DNA from: Paracoccaceae bacterium
GTDB lineage: Bacteria > Pseudomonadota > Alphaproteobacteria > Rhodobacterales > Rhodobacteraceae
Reading direction: 5' to 3'
Length of the DNA stretch: 64,000 nucleotides
NCBI GenBank assembly: GCA_958296035.1
Contig: OY282431.1
Coordinates: forward strand, 2,150,037-2,214,036
The position numbers and the translations under genes are program-made. Shown here one piece after another: positions 62,225 through 64,000 of this stretch; the stretch's first letter is position 1; each line of letters opens with the position of its first letter. The notes under the pieces were generated by a model. The model saw nothing but the letters and a program-made list of their open reading frames with translations, made no database searches and was not told where the DNA came from.

Positions 62225-62829
62225 TGCTTTCTCCCGTTTCTCAACTTGACCTGCAAGCGCGGAACAAGACTCACTTCTATCTGATATTGCACAGGTGCTC
62301 AAGATTGTGACTGGTCGTTCACCACATCCATGTGGCACTTTAGCAGGTGATTTCAACCTCCGCGAAAGTCCGTCGATTGGCGAGGAAAATCAGATCAATG
62401 TCTTCCACGTCAATCCAGGATCCGAACGAAGCGCGTGTGTTTTCGGGCGGAGTGGTATCAGTGGCAGAGCGTTGCGGTCCGGAAATGGGCACTGTACGGG
62501 TACTGCCGCATGTGAGCAATTGCAGGGAGGCAGAATTCCGCACAACTTCAGGTCACCCAATTCTGCCACCCGTCAGAACTGACCGTGAGCGGTGGTCCTG
62601 GTTGCCAGACAATGCGCTGCAGCGTAAGCCTGGCCTGCTCTTTCAGGACCGAGTAGGTTTCCTGCATTCGTGCAGCCTACCAGGCGCCTGCCTCCTGGAC
62701 AACATAAACAGGCTCAATCCAGATGAATGGGATTCGTTGCGGTTAATGACCGCAATTCTGATTCTCCGAAACTGGCGGCGCTGCAAATCCGGCTATTGCA
62801 GGCTGGTAGTCGGCTACATCGCCACTTTG
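62225..62829. other. 605-base gap with no recognised gene
   Basis: The gap lies between tatA and the ABC ATPase. scpA and scpB, common upstream of tat genes in alphaproteobacteria, are not visible. A plus-strand frame (62347-62940) overlaps the ABC gene antisense and has no family features. The tat promoter should lie close to 62230-62300. Confidence 0.5.
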
Positions 62830-63969
62830 CTAATGCTTGCGCTGATGCGAGCCAGGTTCCATGCCCTGCTTGTAGGGGCTTGTTACTCTGCTCTGAACCG
62901 CACAGGGGAACAGGTAACACCGACTACGACGCAGACTTAACCAGAGGCGTTCGCCCGAGCGTGGCAGAAACACAGATGGAACGCTAACCTTGATCGCCAT
63001 TCGGTTGCTCTCCATGCGAAACTCCACAAGGCTGCTTTCACCCATGTAGAAGGCGCTGGTGACGATTCCACAGGCGGCAACGCCATCGGCTTCGGTCGGC
63101 GCCGGCTGATCGCCACTGCGGTAGAAGTCCATTCGGACGTGCTGTGGCCTGATCAGGACTTCAACATCTGTTCCGTCGACCAGGTTGGGCGTCTCAAACT
63201 GTCCGAACTGAGTATCGACGCGTCCCGCCCTCACAACACCGTGAAGCACGTTAAGATCCGAAAAGAACTCGGCGGCCTCGCGGTCGACCGGATTGTTGTA
63301 GAGATCAATCGGGCTTCCGGTCTGGATTACCCGTCCTTTTCGCATCAGGATTATGTTGTCGGCAATGCGCATTGCCTCCTGAGGCAAATGCGTGATGAGC
63401 AAGACAGCTGATTGTTCCTCACGCGTGATGGCCAGCGCTTGGTCTCGGACCTGGTCACGCAAACGATCATCCAGATTCGAGAAAGGCTCGTCCATCAACA
63501 TGATCCGTGGCCGGGGAGCGAGTGCTCGGGCCAGTGCCAGACGTTGCTGTTCGCCGCCCGACAGCTCATGTGGAAACTTGTTGCGCAATTCGCCTAGATT
63601 GACCTTGTCAAGCAGGTCCGCAATGCGTGCTTGCCGGTCAAGACCACGGCCAATCAGGCCAAAGGCGACGTTGTCGGCCACTGTCAGATGGGGAAACAGT
63701 GCAAAGTCCTGGAAAAGAAGGCCGACTTCCCGGGTTTCGGGCGGGTGATGGATACGTCTGTCCGATACAACCCTGCCATCGATCATCACAGACCCTGCCT
63801 CCTGCCGGTCCACGCCGGCAATGATCCGTAGAGTTGTCGTTTTGCCGCAACCCGACGGACCCAATAGGCACGTCAGTTGACCGGGCATTACAGTAAGCGA
63901 AACATCTTTCAGGATCGCCTGACCATCAATACTACGATCAATGTTGCGCAGTTCGAGCCTGGGCGTCAT
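62830..63969 (-). CDS. ABC importer ATP-binding protein, FbpC/ThiQ-like (iron or small-ion type)
   Basis: 379 residues from ATG 63969; a TTG at 63993 would add eight residues, and upstream context is cut by the window. Walker A GPSGCGKTTT, Q-loop FQDFALFPHLTVADNVAFGL, signature LSGGEQQRLALARAL, Walker B IMLMDEPFSNLD and switch His LITHLPQEAMR. The C-terminal TOBE region (VLIRPQHVRMDF) is FbpC/CysA-like. The partner permease and binding protein would be upstream, beyond the window edge. Confidence 0.88.
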   Translation of the reverse strand: MTPRLELRNIDRSIDGQAILKDVSLTVMPGQLTCLLGPSGCGKTTTLRIIAGVDRQEAGSVMIDGRVVSDRRIHHPPETREVGLLFQDFALFPHLTVADNVAFGLIGRGLDRQARIADLLDKVNLGELRNKFPHELSGGEQQRLALARALAPRPRIMLMDEPFSNLDDRLRDQVRDQALAITREEQSAVLLITHLPQEAMRIADNIILMRKGRVIQTGSPIDLYNNPVDREAAEFFSDLNVLHGVVRAGRVDTQFGQFETPNLVDGTDVEVLIRPQHVRMDFYRSGDQPAPTEADGVAACGIVTSAFYMGESSLVEFRMESNRMAIKVSVPSVFLPRSGERLWLSLRRSRCYLFPCAVQSRVTSPYKQGMEPGSHQRKH

Positions 63970-64000
63970 GCGCAAAAACCGTTCGCTATTCAAAATACCT

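Noticed and set aside
62347..62940. Plus-strand open frame of 197 codons upstream of tatA
   Set aside because: No family similarity, no ribosome-binding site, and it overlaps the 3' end of the ABC ATPase gene antisense.

Overview
The window is a chromosomal segment of an alphaproteobacterium. The evidence is gene content and order: acnA divergent from ccmABCDG, dnaB-alr-mlaEF-cvpA, a tetratricopeptide protein followed by bamB and der, tatABC, serS-surE-pcm-LysM/M23, a DUF815 ATPase and yajC-secD-secF are all arrangements typical of Rhodospirillales-like lineages. I see no rRNA or tRNA gene. Many gaps of 250-1100 bases lack recognisable genes and there are several clearly broken genes, so coding density is low for a free-living bacterium. 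That fits a host-associated or otherwise relaxed genome, but this is inference. Layout. (1) 1-5.7 kb, plus strand: the end of a 4-hydroxyphenylacetate 3-hydroxylase-like monooxygenase, a flavin-reductase domain fused to a LysR-type effector domain, a Rid-family protein, a DUF1028 protein and an MttB-superfamily methyltransferase. (2) 5.7-9.75 kb: one large type IIG-like restriction-modification enzyme lying between two diverged inverted copies of a coding-like segment. (3) 9.8-17 kb: a polyamine-type ABC importer operon (minus strand) that also carries a di/trimethylamine-dehydrogenase-type flavoprotein, with a divergent LysR regulator whose effector domain resembles the one fused to the flavin reductase. 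Regions 1 and 3 together look like uptake and oxidative or demethylating catabolism of a methylated or aromatic nitrogen compound; the substrate cannot be read from sequence. (4) 17-24 kb: DUF1223, aconitase, cytochrome c maturation. (5) 24.7-34.1 kb: replication, cell wall and envelope housekeeping (dnaB, alr, mlaE, mlaF, cvpA, SDR, der, bamB, TPR). (6) 34.4-42.3 kb: RND efflux pair, a LysM protein with long tandem repeats, and a LOG-family phosphoribohydrolase. (7) 42.6-46.2 kb: a decayed, probably defence-related island on the minus strand: an AAA_13 (PrrC/RloC superfamily) ATPase with several frameshifts, a nonsense codon and a mutated Walker A lysine, a frameshifted AlbA_2/Schlafen-type gene, and a third gene with an in-frame stop. 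(8) 46.4-62.3 kb: sodB, a TSUP permease, secF-secD-yajC, a frameshifted glyoxalase-like gene with an intact insertion sequence in its leader, serS-surE-pcm-LysM/M23, an SDR, DUF815 and tatC-tatB-tatA. Compared with the usual tat-serS-surE-pcm-sec order, the serS block is inverted. (9) The window ends in the ATPase of an iron/thiamine-type ABC importer.
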